Made by a program: the position numbers and the translations under genes
NCBI RefSeq assembly: GCF_027942865.1
Contig: NC_134509.1
Coordinates: forward strand, 10,437,754 to 10,501,753
Direction of reading: 5' to 3'
Origin: Odontesthes bonariensis
Lineage: Eukaryota; Chordata; Actinopteri; Atheriniformes; Atherinopsidae
Length of the DNA stretch: 64,000 nt
Notes under the pieces: generated by a model
Seen by the model: only the letters and a program-made list of their open reading frames with translations
The model's database searches: none
What the model was told of the DNA's origin: nothing
Part shown: one piece after another, positions 12,601 to 21,955 of the stretch
Layout of the letters: the number at the start of each line of letters is the position of its first letter
Position numbering within the stretch: position 1 is the stretch's first letter

Positions 12601-15600
12601 GAGTATCCTTTTTGATAGTTAATATCCTTTTGATTTATTTCACTTGCAGGCATGTATTTGTGGCTTTGCCATTGCCACAGGAGGAGCCACCAGGCTTGTC
12701 TCAGGATATGATAGTTATGGAAACACGTGTGGCCGGAATAACACGAAGCTTGAAGGAGTACCCCTCAGTGGTCGGGACATGACAGCAAACAAGTAAGCCT
12801 CAGTTGTTGGAGATGACACAGAAGTCTGTTTACTTTTCAGTATATTTTCTGAGCTACTCAGCCTCATAGGGAAGCTGTGAACTGAAGCTCTTTATGTTCT
12901 TAGATCCAGATCTCGCTAGCATGCATCCCTTTTATATCGGTCTTGTTAAGAAAATCTCAGTTGATGTGATATTTTTGTTATTTGTTTTTGGTTGTATTCC
13001 CCCTTTTGGACTGGAGCTCTCCATCAGCACGCAGCCTGAAGGCCCAGTTTCAACTGAAACAATGGGTCATGCTTTATTGATGGGCTGATTGCCCATGAAG
13101 GCTTTGAATAAAAGGCATTTCAGCAACAAAGAAGGATCTGTCTAACAGGGTAGCAAATGTCCCCATCTTTAATGTTCTGCCCAGACAAAACAGCCCCAAC
13201 TGGCCAACATAGAAAGAGTTTTATCAAAGAAAGTGTTTCTTATTTTGAATTATATGGGTGTGTGTGGCAGTGTTGACCAGTCATTGAATCTGAAATTGCA
13301 ACTTCTCTACTTTTAGGTATGTTTTCTTTCTCGACCCTTGCAACCTCGACCTCATCAACGGGAAGATAAAGTCCATTGCCCTGTGTGTCTCCAAATGTCC
13401 CAGTACCGAAATGATGACATACAAAGATTTGAAGCAGTTTGCTCTTGAAAATGGTGAGAAAACTGCACCGGTGAAAATATTTTTCGAAAAGTATAGGTCT
13501 AGTGTATTTACTAGATTATCTAGTGTCACCTAACTCCCAGCTATCGATCAACCCCAACATTATATCAACAGGTTAATACTGTATTAAGCCACCTTGTGCT
13601 GCCTAAAACAGCTCTGATCAATCAGGGTATGGACGGAGAACATCTGGAGGTGTCCTGTGCTGTCAACTGGGGGGGCTTCTTAAGGCTGTAGTATGGGGCT
13701 TTCTTGGGTACATCGCTGAGATATTTAATCCAAATGAGGTCCAAGGAGTTTGGAGGGCAGTGAGCTTCTTGAGCTCCTAGATGGAGCACATTGTCCTGTT
13801 GGGAGAGGCTACCTCTCTTAGTACTTGGTCTGTTACAATGTTTATGTGGGTGGTAATTGTCATGTAATATCCACATGAATACAAGTACCCAGAGTTTTTC
13901 AGCTGAGCACGGCTTCAAACAAGATGATCAATGCTATTCTCACATCTGTGGCCTTATAATTGTGGCCGACGTTGTGTATTGACATACATTAGTAATATCT
14001 GAAGCTCGACATGTACCGCAGATAATGTAGATTTTCAAAAAAAATTTCCATCCGTCAAAATGCCTGAGCAGATTGTAAAAACTATCCATCCTGCTTCCTG
14101 ATGTGTCCGGTAGCGGTGACAAACGCAATCCAAGATGCCACAAGATGAACGGAGCACCGTCTCGGAAGTCAGCAGTATTGGAGCCAAAACAGTACTTTCT
14201 TTTTCATGATAAGACAGTATTTGCTCGTGAAACGTATCACCAGAGTAAGAGACTATTTAACAAGAGCATTCCAGTGAAACTAGAAAAAAAGGCAACGGGA
14301 GGGGGAGGAGTAGGAGATCAAATCAGTCAGTGATCAATGGTGCTTGAGCCAATTCCCACCATTGACTGGGCAGTCGTATGATGAAGTCTGAACACCAAAT
14401 ATAAGTGCATGCAAGTGGGAATTCTTGGTCGGTAATTGCCTTAATGAACTTGTGAACTGCAGACCAGAATCCTTAAACTACGGGGCAGTATCATCGGACA
14501 TGAATTGGTGTGCCCGCATCAAGGCACCTCCAGCAACTTGTTTCACATTTCAGCTTAAGCCTATACACCTGAGCCTTAACCATTGTTGATTAAGAATGCT
14601 CACTAGGCCACTTTTGCCATATGGGCTACATATGTTTTGGTACATTACTTTCTTGTTCTAAAATGGTAATCTAATTTCTGCTCCCCCCCCTCCCCCTCCC
14701 CCTCCATCAGGCTCCTATCTCTGCTCCTATGATATTACTGCCACAAGATATGTGAGCCATCCAGACAGATTCACTAAATGCCCAAAACTTCCTGCTCCAC
14801 CAAGGTAATTTATTATATCCTCTCAATTGAAAAAAGCTTTTCCACTTTATTAAAACTGTGATCACGAAATGGACAATTAAGATAAAGGGTGGTCATGACG
14901 GCTGCAGTCAACAGCAGGACTTTCACCCAGGAGACTGGGTTTCTGGCCACATCTGGTACAATTGTTAAGAATATTTTTGTCATTGGATCAAGAAAGCATA
15001 TTTGCTTATCTATCTAGTAAGGACTGGAGAAGAGCATGGTGAAATATGTTAAAACCAGCACACCAAGTAACATGTTCATATATCTGATATTTATGAGATT
15101 ATCATAAATAAATCTGGAGAATCATAGCTTATTCAGTTTTGGAATAATTTTACTGTAGATTCAGTTAATGTATCAGAGATTTATCTGTAGCCTTGCCTGC
15201 TTATACTCAGTCTAGTACATGAAGGTTATCTACATTTCTCTTCATACATGTAATCTATCTTAGCTTATAGTGTTCCGCTTCAGAGATAATTCATTTGAAA
15301 CATTTAAAGTAATAGCATGCTTTTTTTTTTAAAAATTTATTTTTTTATAATGTTTTCAGTAAGTCTGTCCCCGTGTTCCACCGCTGTATTCCCACGGATA
15401 TTGGCTGCTATGCGGAGTTTGCCCAGGCTTTCATCACATTTGTCAGTGACAACAACGTGTTACGTCGGGTCATCGCAGGGGTGACGACCAGCAAGGAAAT
15501 CATCATGGGTCTTTGCCTGCTGGCTTTAGGTAGAACACTTTCATACATCTGTCCTATGGAACAAAGCCGGCTTCTGTCATAGAACATATGGATATTTTCT

Positions 15601-18600
15601 GTGGCTGATAAATTGTTTTTATCCAAAGAAAACCTACGGCTATGTTTTTCCATTTTCTGCTGCCACACAGCTATAATTGTGCACGAGGAAGGAAACTGTT
15701 TGACGGGAAGCTATTTTTGTCATTTAAAAATGAAAAAAAAAAAAAACAGGAAATGTCTGAGTAGTTACAGGAATCATATTCATTGAAGTGTAGCCTCCAG
15801 GCAATCATTTCAAATCTGATCCAAGTCCCACTATTTGTTTAGCAGAAAAGACAGAACTGATCCCAAGTCACTTAAAGCATCTGTAATCTCTTTGGATCTG
15901 CGTGGTTTGTTTTTTCTGATTGTCAATACATGACTGTTGGCACAACAGCTCTTTCTTTTAGGGATGTAAGAGATACAGTGCACAGTGAAAATGAGTACAC
16001 CCCTGTTGAAAAGTAACATTTTGAACAATATTTTAATACACACACAAGTTATTCCCAAAACGTGCATAGAGTAAGTTTAATACAACATCTGTTCAGCTTA
16101 CAACAGAAAAGAAAGGTCAATAATATAACTTAAATGACATATTGTCCATTTTTGTGAAATTATGCTGGTGCAAAAGTGAGTACACCCCTATGTTAAACTC
16201 CCTGAGAATGGGCCGTGTTGGCCCGAAATGTCATGAAATGAAAAGGCATTAAAAGGGAGGTCATCGTTGTGCGTTTCATCCTTGCCTTACATTGAAATTT
16301 TACATTTTGAGTCTGCACCAGGCTAAAAGAGACGTGTGTGAGATTTGACTGAAATCCTATGGAGAGTATCATGATCTGCTTCAGTAGTCACAGTACATGT
16401 TGACAAGCATGTTTCTTTTGGTGAAATTCAGCTTCCTACTGTTGATGGCATCCATACAGCCCCAAACCATGTCACTCCCACTACTATGCTTGACTTTAAG
16501 CATGGGGCACTTTTCTTTGTACAAATCACTTTTTACCACCACACAGGCTTGACACCATCGAAAGCTCTGACAAACAAACTAAGGATATGGATTGCTGGAA
16601 CCATGTCCTGTGATCTGATGACACCAAGATGAACAAATTTGCATTAGGTGGTGTCAAGCCTGTGTGGTGGTAAAAAGTGATTTGTACAAAGAAAAGTGCC
16701 CCATGCTTAAAGTCAAGCATAGTAGTGGGAGTGACATGGTTTTTGGGGCTGTATGGATGCCATCAACAGTAGGAAGCTGAATTTCACCAAAAGAAACATG
16801 CTTGTCAACATGTACTGTGACTACTGAAGCAGATCATGATACTCTCCATAGGATTTCAGTCAAATCTCACACACGTCTCTTTTAGCCTGGTGCAGACTCA
16901 AAATGTAAAATTTCAATGTAAGGCAAGGATGAAACGCACAACGATGACCTCCCTTTTAATGCCTTTTCATTTCATGACATTTCGGGCCAACACGGCCCAT
17001 TCTCAGGGAGTTTAACATAGGGGTGTACTCACTTTTGCACCAGCATAATTTCACAAAAATGGACAAATAGGTCATTTAAGTTATATTATTGATCTTTCTT
17101 TTCTGTTGTAAGCTCAACAGATGTTGTATTAAACTTACTCTATGCACGTTTTGGGAATAACTTGTGTGTGTATTAAAATATTGTTCAAAATGTTACTTTT
17201 CAACAGGGGTGTACTCATTTTCACTGTGCACTGTATGTGGCACTAAACATTTCATGTGTCACCCGTTTCAAAGAAACTGGAAGAAATGTACAACAATACA
17301 AAGAACACATTGTATTCTACGTGTATTTTTCGTTTAGATAATGTTTGATATACTAACATAGTGTGCTGTTTTCTTTTTTCTCTCTTTTCCTCTTTCTTTC
17401 CTGAATGCAGTTCTATCCTTAATCATGATGGTGGTTATTCGTTACATCTCCAAAGTGCTGGTGTGGATTCTCACAGTTCTGGTAATCATCGGCTCTATAG
17501 GTAACTCTTTGCACTCTGGCACTCTTTGTTACTTTCCACTGATTCAAGACTGCAGCACATTTAGTTTTTATCTTCAGTTTGTGGTTAATGTTTTTGTCCT
17601 ATTAAGGTTGCAACTATACATGTAATCTTTCACAGGCGGAACAGGAGTCCTCTGGTGGCTTTATGCGGACCACAGGAAGGCCCTGGACAGTAACAGCGCA
17701 TCAGTGTTTGGGAGAGAAGTGGCCTCGGACAACGTTAAGGCATTGCTTGTGTACTCAATTGGGGCTACCATTTTCACGGTATGTCTGCATGCACCGGCAC
17801 TGTCTGTGGGCGATAAGTTTAAAAAAAAAAATAAAAATTTAGATAGTTGGTTTCACACATACTACTACAATGCATTAAGAATATGAAATGGAAAACACTG
17901 AGTGCAAGACTCAACACACTTAGGAAGTCTTGGGATTGTCATCTAAACAGCTCCACAAACTTTGTTTAACCTCTCAGGTCGTGCTCTTGCTGGTGATGTT
18001 CTTCCTGAGAAAGCGTGTGGCTCTCACTATCTCTCTGTTCCATGTGGCGGGTAAAGTTTTCATCCACCTGCCCCTGCTGGCCCTGCAGCCTTTCTGGACC
18101 TTCCTGGGCCTCATGCTCTTCTGGGTTTACTGGATAGCTGTGCTTCTCTTCCTCGGGACCACAGGTCAGGAGGAAGGCTTGTGGAGAACTGGCATTGTCA
18201 TTATTCACAATTCAGAATGCTTGTCAGTGTGTGTTTCCTCCATCAAATCAGACCCAAACAAACAAGTAGAATATTAATTTTTTGACATTTTGTCTGGGTT
18301 TCATGGCACGACTGAACTCCCACATGTGGAATCTTGTGCCAGTCTCGTGATGTGGACAATGCAGTCAAAGAACTTCTCTTGTCATCTCCCACTTCTCTTT
18401 TTTCTTCCCTTGATTTTGAAGTAGTTTGTAAAACAAAGGGGAAGCACAAGAGAAGTTCATATGTCTCATTTTCGTTTTTATCTTCCCTCGGTTTGGGTTT
18501 ATTGGTCTCATTATGACATTAATGACTGTCAAGGGAAGCTTTGTTAATTTTTTGGTGTTAGGTTTTTACACGGAGTCATTTGAATGATGAGTAATTAAGC

Positions 18601-21499
18601 CTTATACCTTATCAGCTGGAAAACGATTGCCCAGCTCTTGTCAAAAGAAAATGCTACGCGGTTTGATTTTGAAAAATTCAACACAACATCCTACATTTGA
18701 ATTGCATGTTGGTTCACGCCCCAGTTTCACGACTGCGTGAACAAAAAGGACGAGTACCGCTGCTTCCAGGCATGCTGTACAAAAACAACAGGAATGTATT
18801 AAGTTGTCGTCCACAGAAAGAAAAGTTTGTAAAGTTTGTACCTCAGACAGAAACATGCAGCCCAAACTCACGCTTGGATTCTTTCACAGGGACACCTGTT
18901 AAGAACAACTCCACCGATGTGGTTGAATATCAAATGCAAGGCCCTCTTCAATACATGGTGTGGTATCATGCCGTTGGTCTCATCTGGGTTAGTGAGTTCA
19001 TTCTTGCCTTCCAGCAGATGACTATTGCTGGAGCTGTAGTCACTTACTATTTCACAAGGTATGAAAAAGGTGGCAGAACTTTAAAAAAAAAATTTTTTTA
19101 TTAAATTTATTTTCATGTCTTTATGATTTTGATTATGTCTTCTCCCCTGGTATAAAAAGGAACAAATCCCAAATGCCAGTCACACCCATCCTTTCTTCCA
19201 TGACGCGTACCATCCGCTACCACCTGGGCACTCTGGCCAAGGGCTCTTTCATCATCACCCTGGTTAAGATTCCCCGTCTGATCCTGACTTACATCCACAG
19301 CCAGCTCAAAGGAAAGGTAGGTCATGAGATGATAGGCTTAAAGTATCACTGGAGAAACTTTGGCTCTCCCTACAGTTGTGGGATTTGATGGCATTGTCAT
19401 AATAACAAACCTCTGTCGGAACGCTGTACATCCATTCCATGTTATTCTGAAACAGAATTGAGGTGGTTAACTGAGGCTTGGTCTGTGAGGTAGAGAAAAT
19501 GATGATAAGGTTATAAACTCACATTTCAACCTCTGATAAATGACATTACCCAGATGAACAGACTTGTATAGAGCAGTAAAGTAAATGTCTGGAGTATAGT
19601 GCCTTGTTTTATTACAGGAATCAATCACAGCTTCGATCTCACCTGATTACAGCTGAGAGCAGAGGGTTAAACGATCGTGGATGTATTCTTTTTATGAATT
19701 TCAACCTGCACGTCGGCAACTTTACCAACAGAGCCAAGCAAAACAAATTGGACCGAGCAGGAGAGCTAATTAGTTATTACTCATGGATAGCAACAATGAA
19801 GCTAACCTGTTTTTTTTTTTTTTGTTAGTTTTTTTTTGGTGAAAGTGTGTCATTATCTAGTTGCTGGTGCGTGATGCGGTACCGTAAAGCAAAGCGGTCA
19901 TGATCAGGTCCAGAAATGTACACAACAAGGGTTTGTGTATTTCAAAACAAGTTGGAAGCATTTAGTTTGAAAGTACGAAACTTCTCTAGTGTTGGTTGAA
20001 TCTTAATCTCCAATACGGTTCCAAATCGAGCTAGTAAGTTGCCAACATTGGCACATTTCATCCATTTATAGATATGTTGTCGGTGAGATCGTTGAACTTC
20101 TTTAAATTTCTTCATTTCTTACAGGAAAATGCCTGCGCCCGATGCATGCTGAAAGCCTGCGTCTGCTGTTTGTGGTGTCTCGAGAAATGTTTAGCATACC
20201 TAAATCAAGTAAGTAATCGTATGCAAGTGTTGCAAATCCAATATTTTGAAGATCCATGATGTTTTCCACTTACAATCTGTTGTCTAATTATTTCAGAATG
20301 CTTACACTGCAACAGCCATCAACAGCACCAGTTTCTGTACCTCAGCCCGCGACTCATTTGTTATCCTGGTGGAGAACGCACTCCGAGTCGCAGCCATCAA
20401 CACTGTGGGCGACTTTGTGCTCTTCTTGGGAAAGGTATCTCATAAATACATCAATAAATACGTCTACAACGTATGTTATGCAGAGTAATTCTCTGAAACA
20501 GCTTTTGGGGATTCAAAGTAAAATGATCAGCCACAGTCCTTAAAGTGGCAAAAATCTGGGTTTTCCGTTGACATTATGAAATGCTAATGTAGAAACTAGT
20601 CTTGACAAGTTGTTACGGTTTTGTGAGCATTGTGTTCAGGACTTGCATGCACTGCCCCCAAGTGGCTAAAATATATATTACCTGTTCATGTTGCCACTTG
20701 CGTTTAATGTTCTCCAGTTAACCTTGCGTCTACATTCTCAGATTCTTATAGTTTCCTGCACAGCTTTTGCTGGCATCCTGGCTTTGAACTACCAGAGGGA
20801 CTACACCGTGTGGGTGCTGCCTCTCCTCATTGTCTGTTTATTTGCCTTCCTCGTGGCCCATTGCTTCCTTTCTGTGTTTGAGAACGTCGTCGACGTCCTG
20901 TTCCTCTGCTTCGCTGTGGACACAAAGTATAATGATGGCAGCTCTGGGCGCGAGTACTACATGGACAAATCCTTAATGGTGAGAGTTTGATTGGGCATCC
21001 CGGGGGTGTTGTCATGATAATTCCAGGGCTCGGTGGAAAGACGTACCTCAGCATAAACTTACAGTGGCTTATGCATAAGTGACCATAAGAAGAATTTTGA
21101 ATTACTAATATTCAATTATTGGTAAAAACTAAATTGGACAAGCTGAAATTCAAGATGAAACGGCCATTTTGACCTAAAATCCCAGTCTTTCTTGTCCTTT
21201 ACGATTCCCTATTTTGTCATTTGAATGATTTTTTTGTTTTAATCCTTTTTAATCACTATGTGTCCCATTCCAGGAATTTGTTGAGAACAGTAAAAAAATG
21301 GGTCGCTCCAAACCAAAAGAGGGAGATGGGAAGGAAATGAAGCCCATGGTGAGTTGAAAAACGTTTGAGTATTTGTTTTGTTTAGAATTTAAATTCGAGC
21401 TGGACAGAGAATGAATATGTGGGTGTGATTATGGTGAAGGGGGTCTTTAATTTTTGTTTTTACTTTATTTTGCAGGCACGTGGAAGCACTTTAGCTTGA
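9646..21499 (+). CDS. slc44a1: Choline transporter-like protein 1 (CTL1), complete, 16 coding exons
   Basis: Multi-pass membrane protein that carries choline across plasma and mitochondrial membranes for phosphatidylcholine synthesis (known for the SLC44/CTL family). Coding exons: 9646-9669, 9904-9990, 12650-12792, 13317-13453, 14711-14804, 15360-15529, 17411-17500, 17636-17778, 17978-18164, 18890-19058, 19160-19316, 20125-20208, 20297-20434, 20742-20978, 21274-21348, 21476-21499. All junctions are GT/AG with matching phase; the sum is 1959 nt, 652 residues, close to the roughly 657 of human CTL1. Diagnostic blocks recalled from CTL1 are [55 protein letters not shown], the cysteine-rich [10 protein letters not shown] and the C-terminal DTKYNDGS. 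The start follows the CTL1-specific MGCCSS N-terminus, which separates it from slc44a2-5. Teleosts may carry a/b duplicates, and I cannot say which this is. Confidence 0.96.
9904..9990 (+). CDS. slc44a1: slc44a1 coding exon 2 (residues 9-37)
   Basis: Begins after TTTGCAG with Ser-Lys-Arg-Asp-Trp and reads into the first membrane span ([12 protein letters not shown]). Phase 0 at both ends, with a GTAAG donor. The 2.66 kb intron that follows carries the Harbinger-like element. Confidence 0.95.
11291..11964. mobile_element. Harbinger-like non-autonomous element in slc44a1 intron 2
   Basis: Bounded by TTA at 11291-11293 and 11962-11964, a 3-bp target duplication as made by PIF/Harbinger transposases. 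The ends align without gaps as imperfect inverted repeats sharing GTTG.CGCGTCTG a few bases in. Inside, the minus strand near 11588-11700 reads a fragment with the motif [14 protein letters not shown], like the MADF-type DNA-binding protein of fish Harbinger elements. A palindromic TGACGTCA lies near each end. No transposase remains. Confidence 0.65.
11588..11700 (-). pseudogene. MADF-domain fragment of a Harbinger-type element
   Basis: Read on the minus strand, the frame gives a short piece with [10 protein letters not shown] and [14 protein letters not shown] followed by a stop. The Trp-Lys-Lys-Leu-Arg-Asp-Arg-Tyr core is typical of MADF domains. It is far too short to be functional, and the identification rests on this core alone. 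Confidence 0.45.
12210..12500 (+). repeat. Probable 3' tail of a LINE or SINE-like retroelement
   Basis: Ends in GGGGAGTAATAAAGTTCTA followed by degenerate TTGAA/CTGAA units. That resembles the tail of fish L2/RTE-type retroelements, which end in an AATAAAGT-like motif plus short tandem units. No reverse-transcriptase frame is visible. The left border is not defined. Confidence 0.35.
12650..12792 (+). CDS. slc44a1: slc44a1 coding exon 3 (residues 38-85)
   Basis: Completes membrane span 1 and enters the large extracellular loop. Landmarks are [20 protein letters not shown] and an N-N-T sequon that could be N-glycosylated. Exits after two bases of the codon for Lys85. Confidence 0.95.
13317..13453 (+). 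CDS. slc44a1: slc44a1 coding exon 4 (residues 85-131)
   Basis: Extracellular loop with [15 protein letters not shown] and the paired cysteines of ALCVSKCPS. The exon enters in phase 2 and exits in phase 1. Confidence 0.95.
13565..13915. repeat. Dispersed fish repeat fragment in slc44a1 intron 4
   Basis: The run CACCTTGTGCTGCCTAAAAC plus AGCTCTGATCAATCAGGG recalls a dispersed repeat seen across many teleost genomes; I do not name its class. It is diverged and has no open frame. The rest of the intron up to 14710 shows nothing I can identify beyond a CCCCCCTCCCCCTCCC tract just before exon 5. Confidence 0.35.
14711..14804 (+). CDS. slc44a1: slc44a1 coding exon 5 (residues 131-162)
   Basis: Extracellular loop, starting GSYLCSYDI and ending CPKLPAPP, as in CTL1. 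Preceded by a strong C/T tract and CCATCAG acceptor. Phase 1 in, phase 2 out. Confidence 0.93.
15360..15529 (+). CDS. slc44a1: slc44a1 coding exon 6 (residues 162-219)
   Basis: Ends the extracellular loop ([19 protein letters not shown]) and begins membrane span 2 ([12 protein letters not shown]). The donor GTAGAA is slightly weak. The following intron contains the long fold-back. Confidence 0.95.
15974..17235. mobile_element. Tc1/mariner-derived fold-back, 1258 bp, in slc44a1 intron 6
   Basis: The element runs 15976-17233 and is flanked by TA on both sides, the Tc1/mariner target. Arms of 581 bp (15976-16556) and 584 bp (16650-17233) are inverted copies with only a handful of differences, around a 93-bp spacer. 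Tips read CAGTGCACAGTGAAAATGAG, and an inner GTGAGTACACCCCT repeats the motif. From about 16595, across the spacer and into the right arm, the sense strand gives a broken Tc1 transposase (WNHVL.SDDTKMN, then SIVVGVTWF), so each arm looks like one end of a Tc1 element and the two were joined head to head. Confidence 0.88.
17411..17500 (+). CDS. slc44a1: slc44a1 coding exon 7 (residues 219-249)
   Basis: Membrane spans 2-3: [20 protein letters not shown] then TVLVIIGSI. The basic RYISK turn between spans is conserved in CTL proteins. Phase 1 in and out. Confidence 0.95.
17636..17778 (+). CDS. slc44a1: slc44a1 coding exon 8 (residues 249-296)
   Basis: [15 protein letters not shown] marks the end of a membrane span and a short loop; the following acidic and polar loop is variable between species. 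Ends in phase 0 within the next span (SIGATIFT). Confidence 0.94.
17978..18164 (+). CDS. slc44a1: slc44a1 coding exon 9 (residues 297-359)
   Basis: The most conserved part of the transporter core: [33 protein letters not shown], then [14 protein letters not shown]. Two membrane spans. Confidence 0.96.
18890..19058 (+). CDS. slc44a1: slc44a1 coding exon 10 (residues 359-415)
   Basis: Extracellular loop with an N-N-S-T sequon, then [20 protein letters not shown] and the span [20 protein letters not shown]. An open frame reads into this exon from the preceding intron, but that upstream part has no CTL similarity. Confidence 0.95.
19160..19316 (+). CDS. slc44a1: slc44a1 coding exon 11 (residues 415-467)
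   Basis: [20 protein letters not shown] followed by [15 protein letters not shown], a CTL signature. The acceptor (TATAAAAAG) has a purine-rich end but a good C/T tract just upstream. Confidence 0.93.
20125..20208 (+). CDS. slc44a1: slc44a1 coding exon 12 (residues 468-495)
   Basis: Short cysteine-rich cytosolic segment, [20 protein letters not shown] and on to KCLAYLNQ, characteristic of CTL1. Phase 0 at both ends. Confidence 0.95.
20297..20434 (+). CDS. slc44a1: slc44a1 coding exon 13 (residues 496-541)
   Basis: [20 protein letters not shown] then [20 protein letters not shown] and VLFLGK, matching the CTL consensus before the last two membrane spans. Phase 0 at both ends. Confidence 0.95.
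20742..20978 (+). CDS. slc44a1: slc44a1 coding exon 14 (residues 542-620)
   Basis: Last two membrane spans ([16 protein letters not shown] and [19 protein letters not shown]) and the conserved [20 protein letters not shown]. It is the longest coding exon of the gene. Phase 0 at both ends. Confidence 0.96.
21274..21348 (+). CDS. slc44a1: slc44a1 coding exon 15 (residues 621-645)
   Basis: Cytosolic tail beginning [13 protein letters not shown] and ending KEMKPM. If the donor at 21349 is not used, translation adds only Val-Ser before a stop, giving a second possible C-terminus. Confidence 0.92.
21476..21499 (+). CDS. slc44a1: slc44a1 coding exon 16 (residues 646-652 and stop)
   Basis: TTTTGCAG acceptor followed by ARGSTLA and TGA. 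KPM then a short Ala/Ser/Gly-rich end resembles the end of the main mammalian CTL1 isoform (recalled, not compared). Confidence 0.85.
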   Translation, partial: ARGSTLA

Positions 21500-21955
21500 C
21501 CAGGAGTCAGTTAGACTGTTAAAGAATACTTTTACCAGCATGAAACAGGAATATTGGTGATATTAAAGTATATTTTGTACAGACGCTTTGAACGGTCGCA
21601 GCCTTCATCTCACTTGGCCTTCAGTTTTTGACGGATGATTTTTAAGGAAAACTTTTGCGACTTGTAGAATGTGGTGAAAGCTCATTTGCCTTTGTTTTGT
21701 CATCTAAAAGTTGTTTTCTTCTTTATCCAGCTGACATTTCCTTTTCAGTGAATTCTCAATAATGTATGTAACTTAACTTGGTTCAACGTATTTTTGTTGT
21801 TTTTCTGTCTTTTTAAAAAAAAAAAACGTGCCATGTTTAACTGAAATTTGATCGATTGAGAGCATATTTTAAAACAAAGGACTCACCATATGTGTCTGTT
21901 TTTCACAAAACAAATTGTATATAACTAATAAACATTTTTTATTACAATTACAAAC
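21500..21955 (+). other. slc44a1: slc44a1 3' UTR with poly(A) signal
   Basis: AT-rich trailer after the stop. A canonical AATAAA lies at 21927-21932, followed within 25 bases by T-rich and CACAGTGTG sequence as expected past a cleavage site. An A11 tract lies just upstream near 21820. Confidence 0.65.

Noticed and set aside
18697..18889. Plus-strand frame running into slc44a1 exon 10 from the intron
   Set aside because: The part before 18890 has no CTL similarity, and a strong TTTCACAG acceptor sits exactly at the exon edge.
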